From Rosenbergiella gaditana (lineage in GTDB: Bacteria; Pseudomonadota; Gammaproteobacteria; Enterobacterales; Enterobacteriaceae), in contig NZ_JABBFR010000001.1 in the NCBI RefSeq assembly GCF_018494065.1, forward strand, positions 62,001-126,000: 64,000 nt of DNA, in the 5' to 3' direction. The position numbers and the translations under genes were made by a program. The notes under the pieces are model-generated. The model was given only the letters and a program-made list of their open reading frames with translations. It did not search any database and had not been told where the DNA came from. Of this stretch, positions 1-8,307 are shown piece by piece. Positions within the stretch are counted from its first letter, which is position 1; each line of letters opens with the position of its first letter.

Positions 1-43
1 GCATAGGGTGATCATAAATTTTTCCAATGAAACCGATGTTCAT
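1..43 (-). CDS. Possible 5' end of a gene running off the left edge
   Basis: Reading the minus strand from an ATG at 43, 14 codons are open to the window edge (MNIGFIGKIYDHPM). No strong Shine-Dalgarno sequence is visible upstream and the fragment is far too short to identify. It is listed only because it is the one open frame crossing this edge; it may be chance. Confidence 0.2.
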   Translation of the reverse strand, partial: MNIGFIGKIYDHPM

Positions 44-332
44 AATATTCTACTGTTATCAATGTTATGCATTTGTTAAATAGAGCTGCACTTTCAGTGC
101 GTTACCCTTGTATTACATCAGGTAGAGTAGGGCGATGAACAATAGGCAGTTGGAGTTGATGTATAATTAATCCTTTTAAATCAGATTATTATCAAATTTA
201 TTTTAATAAATAGACGATAACTATCATCGGGTCGTTGTCTAACAAAGTGAAAACGTTAGCGGGTAATTTTCTATGTGTTTTTGCCAATATTTTTACATTT
301 TATTATCTTTTCTCCTTATTGCTGACCCTTCA

Positions 333-350
333 ATGTCAAAAAAATGTCAT
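333..350 (+). promoter_or_regulatory. Candidate PhoB box upstream of phoH
   Basis: Two TGTCA direct repeats start at 334 and 345, exactly 11 bases apart, in the arrangement ATGTCAA-AAAA-ATGTCAT. This matches the 7-4-7 layout of the Pho box (CTGTCAT-AAAT-CTGTCAT). phoH is a known member of the phosphate-starvation regulon in E. coli. The site lies about 340 bases before the phoH start, so the transcript would carry a long leader. Confidence 0.55.
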
Positions 351-690
351 TTTTAAGTGATAAATGTTGATTTGTTCTATCATTATTAGACATGATGTAT
401 GAGCAACATCGTTCTATCATAACAACCGTTGGGGGATCGTGAATGAGACGACCTGGGTCAGTGGGTAAACGAATTTCACACTGCACTCTGCTTTTCTCTT
501 GTCACAGGAAGTTCTCCCGTTTCTTTCATCTCATCGCGATTTATTCGGATGTGTTGTTACATTGCGACAATGTACGTCAACGACTTCTACTCTCAGGCAG
601 TAAGGCTCATAAGGAAGCTAACCTCTAAAGCGTTCAACTATACGTCGCCATCAGGCAGACGGTAACTGAAACCAACAGTAAGGTGCCATC

Positions 691-1479
691 ATGGGAAGAC
701 AAAAAGCTGTAGTCAAAGCACGTCGTGAAGCAAAACGGGTTCTTCGTAGTGATGCACGTAGTCATCGTTCACGCGAAGAAGAATCGGTTTCCTCTTTGGT
801 TCATATGAGTGGTCTTGATGCAATTGGTATGGCGCGTGATGTGCGTGACCGACACCCTATCGTTGCACGTAATGAGTCACAAGCTCATTATTTGCAGGCG
901 ATAACCGCTAAGTCATTGATTTTTGCTACAGGTGAAGCGGGATGTGGCAAAACTTGGATCAGTACTGCAAAAGCCGCAGAAGCCTTAATTAATAAAGATA
1001 TTGAGCGGATTATTGTGACCCGCCCCGTTTTACAAGCTGATGAAGATTTGGGTTTCCTCCCTGGCGATATTTCTGAAAAATTTGCGCCTTACTTCCGCCC
1101 GGTCTATGACGTATTGGTCAAACGCTTGGGTTCCTCCTTTATGCACTACTGTTTACGACCTGAAATAGCGAAGGTTGAAATCGCGCCCTTTGCCTATATG
1201 CGGGGAAGAACGTTTGAGAATGCCTTCGTTATTCTCGATGAAGCACAGAACGTCACCGCCTCGCAAATGAAAATGTTTTTAACGCGGTTAGGGGAAAACG
1301 TGACGGTAATTGTCAACGGCGATATTACCCAGTGCGACCTTCCAGTAGGTGTCACCTCTGGGCTTGCCGATGCCATGCAGCGTTTTTCTGACGATGAGGT
1401 GGTGGGGGTGGTACGTTTTGGTGCCGAAGACTGTGTTCGCTCAGAACTCTGTCAACGAACACTCCTCGCTTATCAATAG
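691..1479 (+). CDS. phoH: PhoH, phosphate-starvation-inducible ATP-binding protein
   Basis: A 262-residue cytoplasmic P-loop ATPase of the PhoH family. The Walker A motif GEAGCGKT lies near residue 82 and a Walker B-like VILDEAQN near residue 183. The basic N-terminus (MGRQKAVVKARREAKRVLR) is typical of enterobacterial PhoH. ATP binding is established for the E. coli protein, but its cellular role remains poorly defined; relatives are linked to RNA metabolism. The ATG at 691 follows AAGGTG at about the right distance. A Pho box candidate lies far upstream and an intrinsic terminator follows directly. The gene looks intact. Confidence 0.93.
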   Translation: MGRQKAVVKARREAKRVLRSDARSHRSREEESVSSLVHMSGLDAIGMARDVRDRHPIVARNESQAHYLQAITAKSLIFATGEAGCGKTWISTAKAAEALINKDIERIIVTRPVLQADEDLGFLPGDISEKFAPYFRPVYDVLVKRLGSSFMHYCLRPEIAKVEIAPFAYMRGRTFENAFVILDEAQNVTASQMKMFLTRLGENVTVIVNGDITQCDLPVGVTSGLADAMQRFSDDEVVGVVRFGAEDCVRSELCQRTLLAYQ

Positions 1480-1489
1480 TCTGTCGTGG

Positions 1490-1556
1490 AAACCGCCCAA
1501 CATTATGGGGTCACTTCACATTATGAGGTCACTTCACATGTTGGGCGGTTTTTTTA
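1490..1556 (+). terminator. Intrinsic terminator of phoH with a duplicated loop
   Basis: A perfect 14-base stem (1490-1503 with 1538-1551, containing AACCGCCCAACAT and its complement) is followed by a T tract. The loop is unusually long at 34 bases. Together with the inner stem it consists of two 18-base tandem copies at 1501-1518 and 1519-1536 that differ at one position (CATTATGGGG versus CATTATGAGG, both followed by TCACTTCA). Confidence 0.85.
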
Positions 1557-1600
1557 CTTGTGGCAATCGTAACCAGAGACGTCTTAACAGAGGGAGGCCT

Positions 1601-2080
1601 ATGACAATAGGGATCAGAAGGGCGCGAGTGGAAGAGGCTGAGTTATGTTGGCGTATCCGAAATCTAGCGATAGTCGATCAATGTCAAGTGTGCTACCCCT
1701 TATCAGCTATCACAGCGTGGACACCAGAAACTATGCCGGTAGGTTATCGACAGGCGATTCTCGAACATCCGTTTTACGTAGCAGAAGACCGGCAAGGCCA
1801 GCTTTTGGCGACCGGGTATCTCGACAGTGAGACTCACCGTGTTGAAGCCATATTTACCTTACCGGAAGCCATGCGACAGGGCTTAGCTTCGCGTGTTATG
1901 GCCAGAATCAAGCAAGAGGCGAGAGAACAGGGTTTGAGCGTTATCGCGCTCTCTTCTACACCGAATGCTCAGGGATTTTATGAGAAACAAGGATTTATAC
2001 GCGTGCGTGAGGACACCCATTTTTCACCTTCGGCCGACTATTCTTTCGACTGTGTCGAGATGGTTTGTCGGTTAGGTTAA
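1601..2080 (+). CDS. GNAT-family N-acetyltransferase
   Basis: A 159-residue single-domain protein of the GNAT superfamily. The signals are a beta-strand/acetyl-CoA segment (FTLPEAMRQGLASRVM, around residues 88-103) like the Q/RxxGxG/A pyrophosphate-binding loop, and a C-terminal PNAQGFYEKQGFI motif typical of this fold. The acceptor substrate cannot be inferred. I choose the ATG at 1601 because a strong AGGGAGG precedes it; the frame is open further upstream but that part overlaps phoH and the terminator. The gene ends 22 bases before the nitronate monooxygenase gene and probably forms an operon with it. Confidence 0.8.
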   Translation: MTIGIRRARVEEAELCWRIRNLAIVDQCQVCYPLSAITAWTPETMPVGYRQAILEHPFYVAEDRQGQLLATGYLDSETHRVEAIFTLPEAMRQGLASRVMARIKQEAREQGLSVIALSSTPNAQGFYEKQGFIRVREDTHFSPSADYSFDCVEMVCRLG

Positions 2081-2102
2081 GCAAGATGTTAGGGGAATCA
2101 GT

Positions 2103-3173
2103 ATGCAGTTGCTGACACAACTGGGGATTCGCTATCCCATTTTTCTAGCACCGATGGCTGGCGTCACCACACCTGTATTGGCAAGCCAAGTCTCTGAGGC
2201 GGGAGGGCTAGGTGCCTTAGGGCTCGGGGCTTGTGATGCTTACCAGGCTGAGGCCGCGATCAGGGCGACGCAACACCAGACAAGCCAACCCTTTCAGGTG
2301 AATTTCTTCTGTCACCGCTCAACTCCGATGGATCCCGTTAAAAGTCGTGCGTGGCGCGATTATCTCGCTTCGTATTTTGCGCAATTTAATCAGGATGTTC
2401 CCAATGAGCTTCTCGCGGCTTATGGCTCGTTTAATGACACGCCTGCTTTACTGGAGGTAATCCTTGCCACACGGCCTGCCGTAGTCAGTTTTCATTTTGG
2501 TTTACCGCCTAAACCCTGCTTGCAAGCATTACAGCGCGCTAATATCCCTTACTGGGTCAGTGTTACTCGACTTAGCGAAGCGCTCTACGCACAGGAACAG
2601 GGCTGTTCTGCCGTGATTGCACAAGGGATTGAAGCGGGTGGGCATCGAGCCATGTTCGATCCACTTTGCGATTCAGGGTTGAGTACCACCGAATTATTGC
2701 AGCAATTAGTCCCGCGGATCACGCTGCCTATTATTAGTGCCGGGGGGATTATGACGGGGAGCCAGATTAATGGGCTGTTAAAACAAGGCGCAAGTGCTGC
2801 ACAATTAGGGACCGCATTTATTCCTTGCAAAGAGTCTGCCGCCAGCGATCAGCTAAAACAACGGTTATCCACAGCGAATGGGACACAAATCACGGATGTG
2901 ATTTCTGGGCGTCCCGCTCGCGGTGTGGTTGGACGTTGGCAGCAGGAGATCGACAGTCCGATACGGCCGCCTCATGCGGGCTACCCCTACAGTTACGCAC
3001 TCGCCAAGCAACTGGATAAGCTTGCCTGTTCCCAAGGGGTGACAGATTACACTATCTGTTGGGCCGGATGTGGGGTTACGGCGTTACGGCCTCTGGATGC
3101 TATTCCGCTAATGGAGACCCTGATCGCCGAACTTCAGGAGGATCCTTATTTTACCCAAGGAAGATCGCTGTAG
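2103..3173 (+). CDS. Nitronate monooxygenase (2-nitropropane dioxygenase family)
   Basis: A 356-residue FMN-dependent TIM-barrel enzyme expected to oxidise alkyl nitronates such as propionate-3-nitronate, a detoxification reaction. Family marks are the N-terminal PIFLAPMAGVTTPVLASQVS, the phosphate-binding GIEAGGHRA near residue 178, ISAGGIMTG near residue 219 and GASAAQLGTAF near residue 235. AGGGGA precedes the ATG at a good distance. Its 3' end overlaps the convergent end of umuC by 28 bases, so the last codons of both genes share DNA. The substrate is inferred from the family only. Confidence 0.85.
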   Translation: MQLLTQLGIRYPIFLAPMAGVTTPVLASQVSEAGGLGALGLGACDAYQAEAAIRATQHQTSQPFQVNFFCHRSTPMDPVKSRAWRDYLASYFAQFNQDVPNELLAAYGSFNDTPALLEVILATRPAVVSFHFGLPPKPCLQALQRANIPYWVSVTRLSEALYAQEQGCSAVIAQGIEAGGHRAMFDPLCDSGLSTTELLQQLVPRITLPIISAGGIMTGSQINGLLKQGASAAQLGTAFIPCKESAASDQLKQRLSTANGTQITDVISGRPARGVVGRWQQEIDSPIRPPHAGYPYSYALAKQLDKLACSQGVTDYTICWAGCGVTALRPLDAIPLMETLIAELQEDPYFTQGRSL

Positions 3174-4411
3174 CGGGTGGTGTAGGCGGGGGATAATTTT
3201 TCACGTTTCATGGCCCAGGGTTTTTGAATACCTTGACTCGCAAACCAAATAGAGCCCTTACCACTTTGGTTGATACCATCTACAACATGCATCAGCGCAT
3301 CACTGTTGGCATGCGGCGCTAGCGGGTCAAAGAGATTAAGCTGCGCCACCCCTTGCTGAAAAAAGTCGCCTAAGACAATCCCCGCTTTCATATAGCGGGG
3401 GGGCCCGTCGCGCCACATCTGATCAAGTAAATAGAGCGCGAGTCGGACAATATCGCGAGTATCTTGGGAAGGGGTAAGGAGCTGGCCGGTGAGTTGATTG
3501 GCATAAAAAGCTTCTCCGATAGCATGCGGACTCGTACGGATAAAGACCCCAACTTGACGGCAATACTGTTTTTCTCCTCGTAATTTTTCGGCTGCACGAG
3601 CCGCATAATTACAGATCGCTTCACGCATTTGACTATAGTCGGTGATGCGCTGGGAAAATGAGCGGGAACAGAGTATTTGTTGTTTTACTGGCGCAAACTC
3701 TTCTAAGGCCAAACACGGCTCGCCACGTAATTCACGTACTGTCCGTTCAACAATGACGGAAAAAGATTTACGGATAAAATGAGTATCTTGTTTGGCGAGA
3801 TCCGCGGCGGTATAAACGCCTAGCTGTTGCATTTTTTTACTGAGTCGACGCCCAATCCCCCACACATCCTCTACTGGTACCAGAGGGAGTAATTTTTTTT
3901 GCCGCAGTGGCGAGGAGAGATCGACGACACCAGCGGTTTTCGCCCATTTTTTCGCGGCATAGTTGGCCAATTTCGCGAGAGTCTTGGTCGGTGCTATCCC
4001 GACCCCCACCATCAGATGCGCCTCATTTTTGATCCGCTGTCGCACCTGTTGTCCAAATTGCTCCAACGAACAACATCCCTCCATACCGGTAAGATTGAGG
4101 AAGGCCTCATCGATCGAATAGATTTCGACATGAGGGGCCATCTCTTCTAAAAGAGTCATGACGCGATGGCTCATGTCGGCATACAACGCATAGTTAGAGC
4201 TAAATACCGCTATTTTCTGTGAAAAGGCTTGCTGGTTCAGCTTGAAATACGGCTCTCCCATACGGATATTCAGCGCTTTTGCTTCCGCAGAGCGAGCGAT
4301 AACACAGCCATCATTATTGCTTAGGACGACAACTGGCTTACCACGAAGATCAGGACGAAAGATGGTTTCGCATGAGGCATAGAACGAATTCACATCGACT
4401 AGCGCAAACAT
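3146..4411 (-). CDS. umuC: UmuC, catalytic subunit of DNA polymerase V
   Basis: A 421-residue Y-family polymerase. With two UmuD' subunits it forms Pol V, which copies past DNA lesions during the SOS response at the cost of mutation. Metal-binding residues are in place: D6 in FALVDVNSFYASCE and D101-E102 in YSIDEAF, the same numbering as E. coli UmuC. The length is normal. The ATG overlaps the umuD stop by one base, so translation is coupled. The 3' end overlaps the convergent nitronate monooxygenase gene by 28 bases. Confidence 0.96.
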   Translation of the reverse strand: MFALVDVNSFYASCETIFRPDLRGKPVVVLSNNDGCVIARSAEAKALNIRMGEPYFKLNQQAFSQKIAVFSSNYALYADMSHRVMTLLEEMAPHVEIYSIDEAFLNLTGMEGCCSLEQFGQQVRQRIKNEAHLMVGVGIAPTKTLAKLANYAAKKWAKTAGVVDLSSPLRQKKLLPLVPVEDVWGIGRRLSKKMQQLGVYTAADLAKQDTHFIRKSFSVIVERTVRELRGEPCLALEEFAPVKQQILCSRSFSQRITDYSQMREAICNYAARAAEKLRGEKQYCRQVGVFIRTSPHAIGEAFYANQLTGQLLTPSQDTRDIVRLALYLLDQMWRDGPPRYMKAGIVLGDFFQQGVAQLNLFDPLAPHANSDALMHVVDGINQSGKGSIWFASQGIQKPWAMKREKLSPAYTTRYSDLPWVK

Positions 4412-4833
4412 TAGGGGTTCAGCGTCTTAATAACATGCTTAACGACGCCAAAAATTTCAAATTGGTCGGCATCATCTATAGGTATTGCGGCGTACGCAGT
4501 ATTTAACGGCAGAAGATGCAGAGTGGGGCGTAGCATCAGTTGCTTCACCGTAAACTCTCCCGCTAAGGAAGCGACGATAATATCCCCCTGTTTGGCGGTT
4601 AATGCACTATCGACCACCAACATATCACCTTCAGAGATTCCGCCGTCAATCATAGAGTCACCGCTCACTTTAACAAAATAGGTGGCGCTAGGGTGGCGAA
4701 TCAATAGTTGGTTAAGATCGATACGCTGCTCAACGTAGTCCAGAGCCGGGGAAGGAAAGCCACAAGGAATGCGGCTAATAAACAAAGGAAGCTCAAGGAG
4801 CGCACGAATGCGTGCAGGTTGATAACATAGCAT
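4411..4833 (-). CDS. umuD: UmuD, self-cleaving subunit of DNA polymerase V
   Basis: A 140-residue LexA-like serine peptidase fold. RecA-stimulated self-cleavage between C24 and G25 (in RIPCGFPSP) would give UmuD', the form active in mutagenic repair. The catalytic dyad S60 (SGDSM) and K97 (EFTVKQL) is intact and keeps the E. coli numbering. The gene is first in the umuDC operon, with a near-ideal LexA box just upstream. Sequence and position suggest a chromosomal umuD rather than a plasmid mucA or impA copy. Confidence 0.96.
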   Translation of the reverse strand: MLCYQPARIRALLELPLFISRIPCGFPSPALDYVEQRIDLNQLLIRHPSATYFVKVSGDSMIDGGISEGDMLVVDSALTAKQGDIIVASLAGEFTVKQLMLRPTLHLLPLNTAYAAIPIDDADQFEIFGVVKHVIKTLNP

Positions 4834-4851
4834 CGTAATCTCTCAGATTAA

Positions 4852-4871
4852 TACTGTAAATATATACAGTA
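4852..4871 (-). promoter_or_regulatory. LexA (SOS) box of umuDC
   Basis: TACTGT, eight A/T bases, then ACAGTA: a perfect CTGT-N8-ACAG palindrome, starting 18 bases upstream of the umuD ATG. It is close to the E. coli umuDC operator, one of the tightest LexA sites, which predicts strong repression and late induction of Pol V. Confidence 0.93.
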
Positions 4872-4982
4872 TCTGTATTTTACTGAAAGGTGCAAGCAGC
4901 AAAGCACTACTTTTAACTAACGATATGATTGATCGATAGATTTAGTTTCTTTTAGAGTGAAAGGTAGCATTATAGGTAAAAA

Positions 4983-5009
4983 AAAACCCAGTGCTATGCA
5001 CTGGGTTTT
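4983..5009 (-). terminator. Terminator downstream of tRNA-Ser
   Basis: A 12-base perfect stem (AAAACCCAGTGC, loop TAT, and its complement). The A-rich left flank gives a U tract in the minus direction, and the right arm ends in T, so it can work both ways. It lies about 70 bases after the tRNA 3' end. Confidence 0.85.
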
Positions 5010-5076
5010 ATCATTAGCGTGGACCGGCTAATGAAGAGAAGAATAAGCGGTAAAAAACTCAATCCTCTACAGAAAA

Positions 5077-5164
5077 TGGCGGTGAGGGAGGGATTCGAAC
5101 CCTCGATACGTTGCCGTATACACACTTTCCAGGCGTGCTCCTTCAGCCACTCGGACACCTCACC
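5077..5164 (-). tRNA. tRNA-Ser (anticodon GGA)
   Basis: An 88-base class II tRNA with the acceptor stem GGTGAGG/CCTCACC, encoded 3' GCCA end, D arm, long variable arm typical of serine tRNAs and GGTTCGAATCC T arm. The anticodon loop reads CTGGAAA, giving anticodon GGA, which decodes UCC and UCU. It is nearly identical to the E. coli serW/serX tRNA. It stands alone and is followed by a terminator. No attachment-site duplication or integrase is visible beside it. Confidence 0.96.
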
Positions 5165-5302
5165 AAATTGTTTGTCATGCTTTGCAGCGCTAACGGGGCG
5201 GTACTATAGGGAGTCGCCCCGCAACGGTCAAGTACTATTTCAGGCTTTTTACTCATCCGCTCAAGAGCTGAGCGACTCGGCGGAATGTCGCACTTTTTCA
5301 GT

Positions 5303-5836
5303 TCAATCCTTAACCCGATCAGCAAATTTCTTACGTAACTTTTGCAGTTTAGGGGGAATGACCGCCATACAGAAACCATTATTTTCACCCACACGATCCC
5401 AATAATCTTGGTGGTAATCCTCGGCTGGGTACCATTCTGTAAAGGTTTCGATAGTTGTCATAATGGGCTGCTGGTAATCGTGCTGGGCAATATTAATCGC
5501 TTGTTCAGCTGTTTGCTGTTGTGCAGCATTGAGCGGAAAAATGGCGGAACGATATTGCGTACCGATATCGTTACCTTGGCGATTAAGCTGGGTGGGATCG
5601 TGCGTAGCAAAACTGACTGCCAGGAGATCGGCATAGCTGATAAGTTCCGGATCAAAACCGATACGAATTGCCTCAGCATGGCCAGTTGACCCACTACAGA
5701 CTTGTTCATAAGTTGGCTGCGCAGACGTGCCACCGGTATAACCACTTTCGACAGATAGCACACCTTTCAAACTTTGAAAGACGGCTTCCGTACACCAAAA
5801 ACAGCCGCCTGCAATTATTGCATATTCAGTTGCCAT
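5303..5836 (-). CDS. msrA: Peptide-methionine (S)-S-oxide reductase MsrA
   Basis: A 177-residue repair enzyme that reduces methionine-S-sulfoxide in proteins and free methionine. The catalytic motif GCFWCTE is at about residues 10-16, followed by the conserved SGYTGG, GHAEAI, HDPTQLNRQGNDIGTQYRS and HQDYW segments. It is shorter than the 212-residue E. coli MsrA at the N-terminus, like many bacterial single-domain MsrA proteins; no MsrB domain is fused. I choose the ATG at 5836 because GAGGT precedes it; the longer frame upstream has no family similarity. It diverges from otsB. Confidence 0.93.
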   Translation of the reverse strand: MATEYAIIAGGCFWCTEAVFQSLKGVLSVESGYTGGTSAQPTYEQVCSGSTGHAEAIRIGFDPELISYADLLAVSFATHDPTQLNRQGNDIGTQYRSAIFPLNAAQQQTAEQAINIAQHDYQQPIMTTIETFTEWYPAEDYHQDYWDRVGENNGFCMAVIPPKLQKLRKKFADRVKD

Positions 5837-5983
5837 ATTGACCTCATTGTTAACTTCAGTTTTCACTGCTCTAGAGTAGCGGAATGTGTTGGCGGTGACT
5901 ATGAGCAGATTGTGCAGTAAGGCTAGTCGTGATGCATAAATTAGGTAACTTTCTGATTCGCCGCGCAATCGTCGAGATTGAGT

Positions 5984-5991
5984 CTATACTT
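5984..5991 (+). promoter_or_regulatory. Candidate sigma-S -10 element of otsBA
   Basis: CTATACTT matches the extended -10 element favoured by RpoS, with no good -35 element 17 bases upstream, as is common for sigma-S promoters. It lies about 65 bases before the first possible otsB start. otsBA is RpoS-dependent in E. coli, so the site fits the genes. Confidence 0.5.
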
Positions 5992-6055
5992 GGTAACATT
6001 AATGAATCAGATAATATTCCTAATTATTACATTTTTATAACCGTAAGAGGGGTAA

Positions 6056-6880
6056 GTGAGTATCGGCTCAAGCGTGCTCTCTACCGCTATGCGTAACCAA
6101 AGAAAGCGAGTATTTATGAACGAACTGCGGCAGATATGCCGACAAAATGACTACGCATTTTTTTTCGACATCGATGGTACGCTAGCCACCCTTCAAGCGA
6201 CCCCAGAAGCTGTATCTATACCGGCTCCAGTGATTACTCATCTTACATTATTAACGCAAAACCTGAGTGGGGCGCTTGCCTTTGTATCCGGGCGCCCGTT
6301 GAGTCAAATTGATGAGCTCACTTATCCACTGCGAGGCGCCGCGGCAGGCATTCATGGTGCCGAGATCCGAACACTCAACGGTGAACTGATCGCAACAAGG
6401 GTCGACCCGCAGCAGCTTTGTGAGATTGACCAGCAGTTATCTCGCGATATAGAACCTATGCCGGGTGTACGGCTGGAAAAGAAAAGTATCGCTTTTGCAC
6501 TGCACTATCGACAAGCTCCAACCGCGCAACAGGCTCTGCATGAACTGGCGAACACTATCGTGAAGCGCTATCCAGATTTTAAAGTTCAAGCTGGTAAATG
6601 TGTGTGGGAAATCAAACCGCGAGCCTGCGATAAGGGTAAAGCGATAAGTTACCTGATGCAAACCTCCCCCTTTATTGGCCGCATTCCGGTCTTTATTGGC
6701 GATGATATGACTGATGAGGCTGGCTTTCAGTATGTGAACCGACAACAAGGGATTTCCATTAAAATTGGCTGCGGTGAGAGTGAAGCAACGCATCGGATAG
6801 ATAACGTTACACAGCTTTATCAATGGCTGGATCAACTCGCGAATAATAACATTAACCTAGATACAATGAGGAGTGTATAG
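6056..6880 (+). CDS. otsB: Trehalose-6-phosphate phosphatase
   Basis: Dephosphorylates trehalose-6-phosphate to trehalose, the second step of the OtsAB osmoprotection pathway. It is a HAD-superfamily enzyme: nucleophile motif FFFDIDGT, SGR motif FVSGRP, and the metal-binding FIGDDMTDE near the C-terminus. Two starts are possible. The GTG at 6056 has a good AGAGGGG and gives 274 residues. The ATG at 6116 gives about 254 residues, closer to the E. coli protein (266). otsA begins two bases after its stop, as in the E. coli otsBA operon. Confidence 0.94.
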   Translation: MSIGSSVLSTAMRNQRKRVFMNELRQICRQNDYAFFFDIDGTLATLQATPEAVSIPAPVITHLTLLTQNLSGALAFVSGRPLSQIDELTYPLRGAAAGIHGAEIRTLNGELIATRVDPQQLCEIDQQLSRDIEPMPGVRLEKKSIAFALHYRQAPTAQQALHELANTIVKRYPDFKVQAGKCVWEIKPRACDKGKAISYLMQTSPFIGRIPVFIGDDMTDEAGFQYVNRQQGISIKIGCGESEATHRIDNVTQLYQWLDQLANNNINLDTMRSV

Positions 6881-6881
6881 C

Positions 6882-8261
6882 ATGGGAAGATTAGTTGTTG
6901 TCTCCAACCGTATAGCACTCCCTGACCACAGTAAAAATGGGGCCGGCGGTCTAGCCGTTGGATTGCTCGATGCGCTACAAGAGCAAGGGGGGCTATGGTT
7001 CGGATGGAATGGGGAGATAAGCAAGATCACAGGAGAAGAGGAGCCTCTGCAGATCGAGCAAGATAAAAATATTACCTATGCGGCCTGTTCACTTACCCAA
7101 AATGATTACGATTTGTATTACAGCCAATTCTCTAATACCGTTATTTGGCCCGCCTTCCATTATCGTCTCGATCTCGTTGAGTATCAGCGTGAGGCGTGGG
7201 AAGGGTACTTACATGTCAACCAACTGTTAGCAGCGAAACTCTTTCCATTACTTAAACAAGATGATGTCGTTTGGGTACATGACTATCACTTACTTCCTTT
7301 CGCTGCAGCACTGCGTGAGCATGATAGCCAACAGCCGATAGGATTTTTCCTGCATATTCCTTTCCCTGCGCCAGAAGTCTTGATGGCGCTACCTGACTAT
7401 CAAGAAATATTACGTTTGATGACAGCCTACAGCTTATTAGGCTTCCAAACAGAGCGTGATGCGAAAGCCTTTGTATCGGCCATTGCTCATGAAACCGAGT
7501 TAGTTACCGTAGAACAAGGCGTATACCAAGCCTACGGTAATACCTTTCATGTACATGACTATCCGATTGGTATTGACCCAGACAGTATCCGTAAATTGGC
7601 AGAAGGCCCTTTACCGCCGAAGATGCAAGCGATTCGACAAGGGCTGGGGGATGCTAAAAATATTATCGCCTGTGAGCGGCTTGATTACTCAAAAGGGATT
7701 CCTGAACGCTTTCTTGCTTACGAAAGCTTTTTAGAAAAGCACCCAGAGCAACGCGGTAACGTTCGTTATACACAAATCGCGCCGACCTCGCGGGGAGAAG
7801 TCCAAGCATATCAAGCCATACGTCACCAGCTTGAAACCGAAGCGGGGAGGATTAACGGTAAATACGGCACTATGAGCTGGACGCCACTCTATTACTTAAA
7901 TCAGCACTTTGATCGTCGTTTATTAATGAAGATCTTTCGCCTTACCGACATTGCACTGATTACCCCTTTACGCGACGGGATGAACCTAGTCGCAAAAGAA
8001 TACCTTGCTGCGCAAGACCCTGTGAATCCTGGCGTACTCATTTTGTCCAAATTTGCTGGAGCAGCCTGTGAGCTAACGGACGCGTTATTAGTGAACCCCT
8101 ATGATCGCGATGAAGTTGCGAATGCAATCTATAAAGCGACGACAATGACGCAAGAAGAACGAGTACGGCGGCACGCTGTCATGATGAATGTACTCAGTTA
8201 TCAGACTATCACTCGTTGGCGTGAGACGTTTCTAGATGATCTCTATGAAATATCGAAATAA
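6882..8261 (+). CDS. otsA: Alpha,alpha-trehalose-phosphate synthase (UDP-forming)
   Basis: A GT20 glycosyltransferase that joins UDP-glucose and glucose-6-phosphate into trehalose-6-phosphate. It has 459 residues from the ATG at 6882, which follows GAGGAG and matches the E. coli N-terminus (RLVVVSNRIA). Conserved segments include GGLAVG, VWVHDYHLLPFA, IGFFLHIPFP, ERLDYSKG and the C-terminal TPLRDGMNLVAKEY nucleotide-sugar site. A GTG nine bases upstream is less likely. It is the last gene of otsBA. Confidence 0.95.
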   Translation: MGRLVVVSNRIALPDHSKNGAGGLAVGLLDALQEQGGLWFGWNGEISKITGEEEPLQIEQDKNITYAACSLTQNDYDLYYSQFSNTVIWPAFHYRLDLVEYQREAWEGYLHVNQLLAAKLFPLLKQDDVVWVHDYHLLPFAAALREHDSQQPIGFFLHIPFPAPEVLMALPDYQEILRLMTAYSLLGFQTERDAKAFVSAIAHETELVTVEQGVYQAYGNTFHVHDYPIGIDPDSIRKLAEGPLPPKMQAIRQGLGDAKNIIACERLDYSKGIPERFLAYESFLEKHPEQRGNVRYTQIAPTSRGEVQAYQAIRHQLETEAGRINGKYGTMSWTPLYYLNQHFDRRLLMKIFRLTDIALITPLRDGMNLVAKEYLAAQDPVNPGVLILSKFAGAACELTDALLVNPYDRDEVANAIYKATTMTQEERVRRHAVMMNVLSYQTITRWRETFLDDLYEISK

Positions 8262-8281
8262 AAAATAAGACATTCAGTTTC

Positions 8282-8307
8282 TTCCCTATCACTTCGGTGG
8301 TGGGGAA
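8282..8307 (+). terminator. Hairpin after otsA with a UUCG tetraloop
   Basis: An 11-pair stem including two G-U pairs (8282-8292 with 8297-8307) is closed by TTCG, a very stable tetraloop. It is followed by an A run rather than a T run, so intrinsic termination is uncertain; it may instead protect the otsBA mRNA 3' end. Confidence 0.45.

Larger units (their letters stand above)
1..690. other. Intergenic region upstream of phoH
   Basis: AT-rich DNA without a convincing complete gene. Stops are frequent in all frames of the first 430 bases. A 61-codon frame at 443-628 has no recognisable product or good ribosome binding site and I do not call it. The stretch holds the PhoB-box candidate at 333-350 and a small hairpin at 559-573 (ACATTG, CGA, CAATGT). 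At the left edge a minus-strand frame starting with ATG at 43 is open to the end of the window. Confidence 0.6.

Noticed and set aside
443..628. A 61-codon open frame before phoH
   Set aside because: No recognisable protein features, no convincing ribosome binding site, and composition typical of a chance frame in a leader region.
4833..4834. umuDC as a plasmid or phage-borne polymerase V cassette
   Set aside because: Sequence is close to chromosomal UmuDC, and no phage, plasmid or transposon gene flanks it.
5077..5164. tRNA-Ser as an integration site for a mobile element
   Set aside because: No integrase, no duplicated tRNA 3' end and no atypical gene block lies next to it; umuDC and msrA are ordinary.
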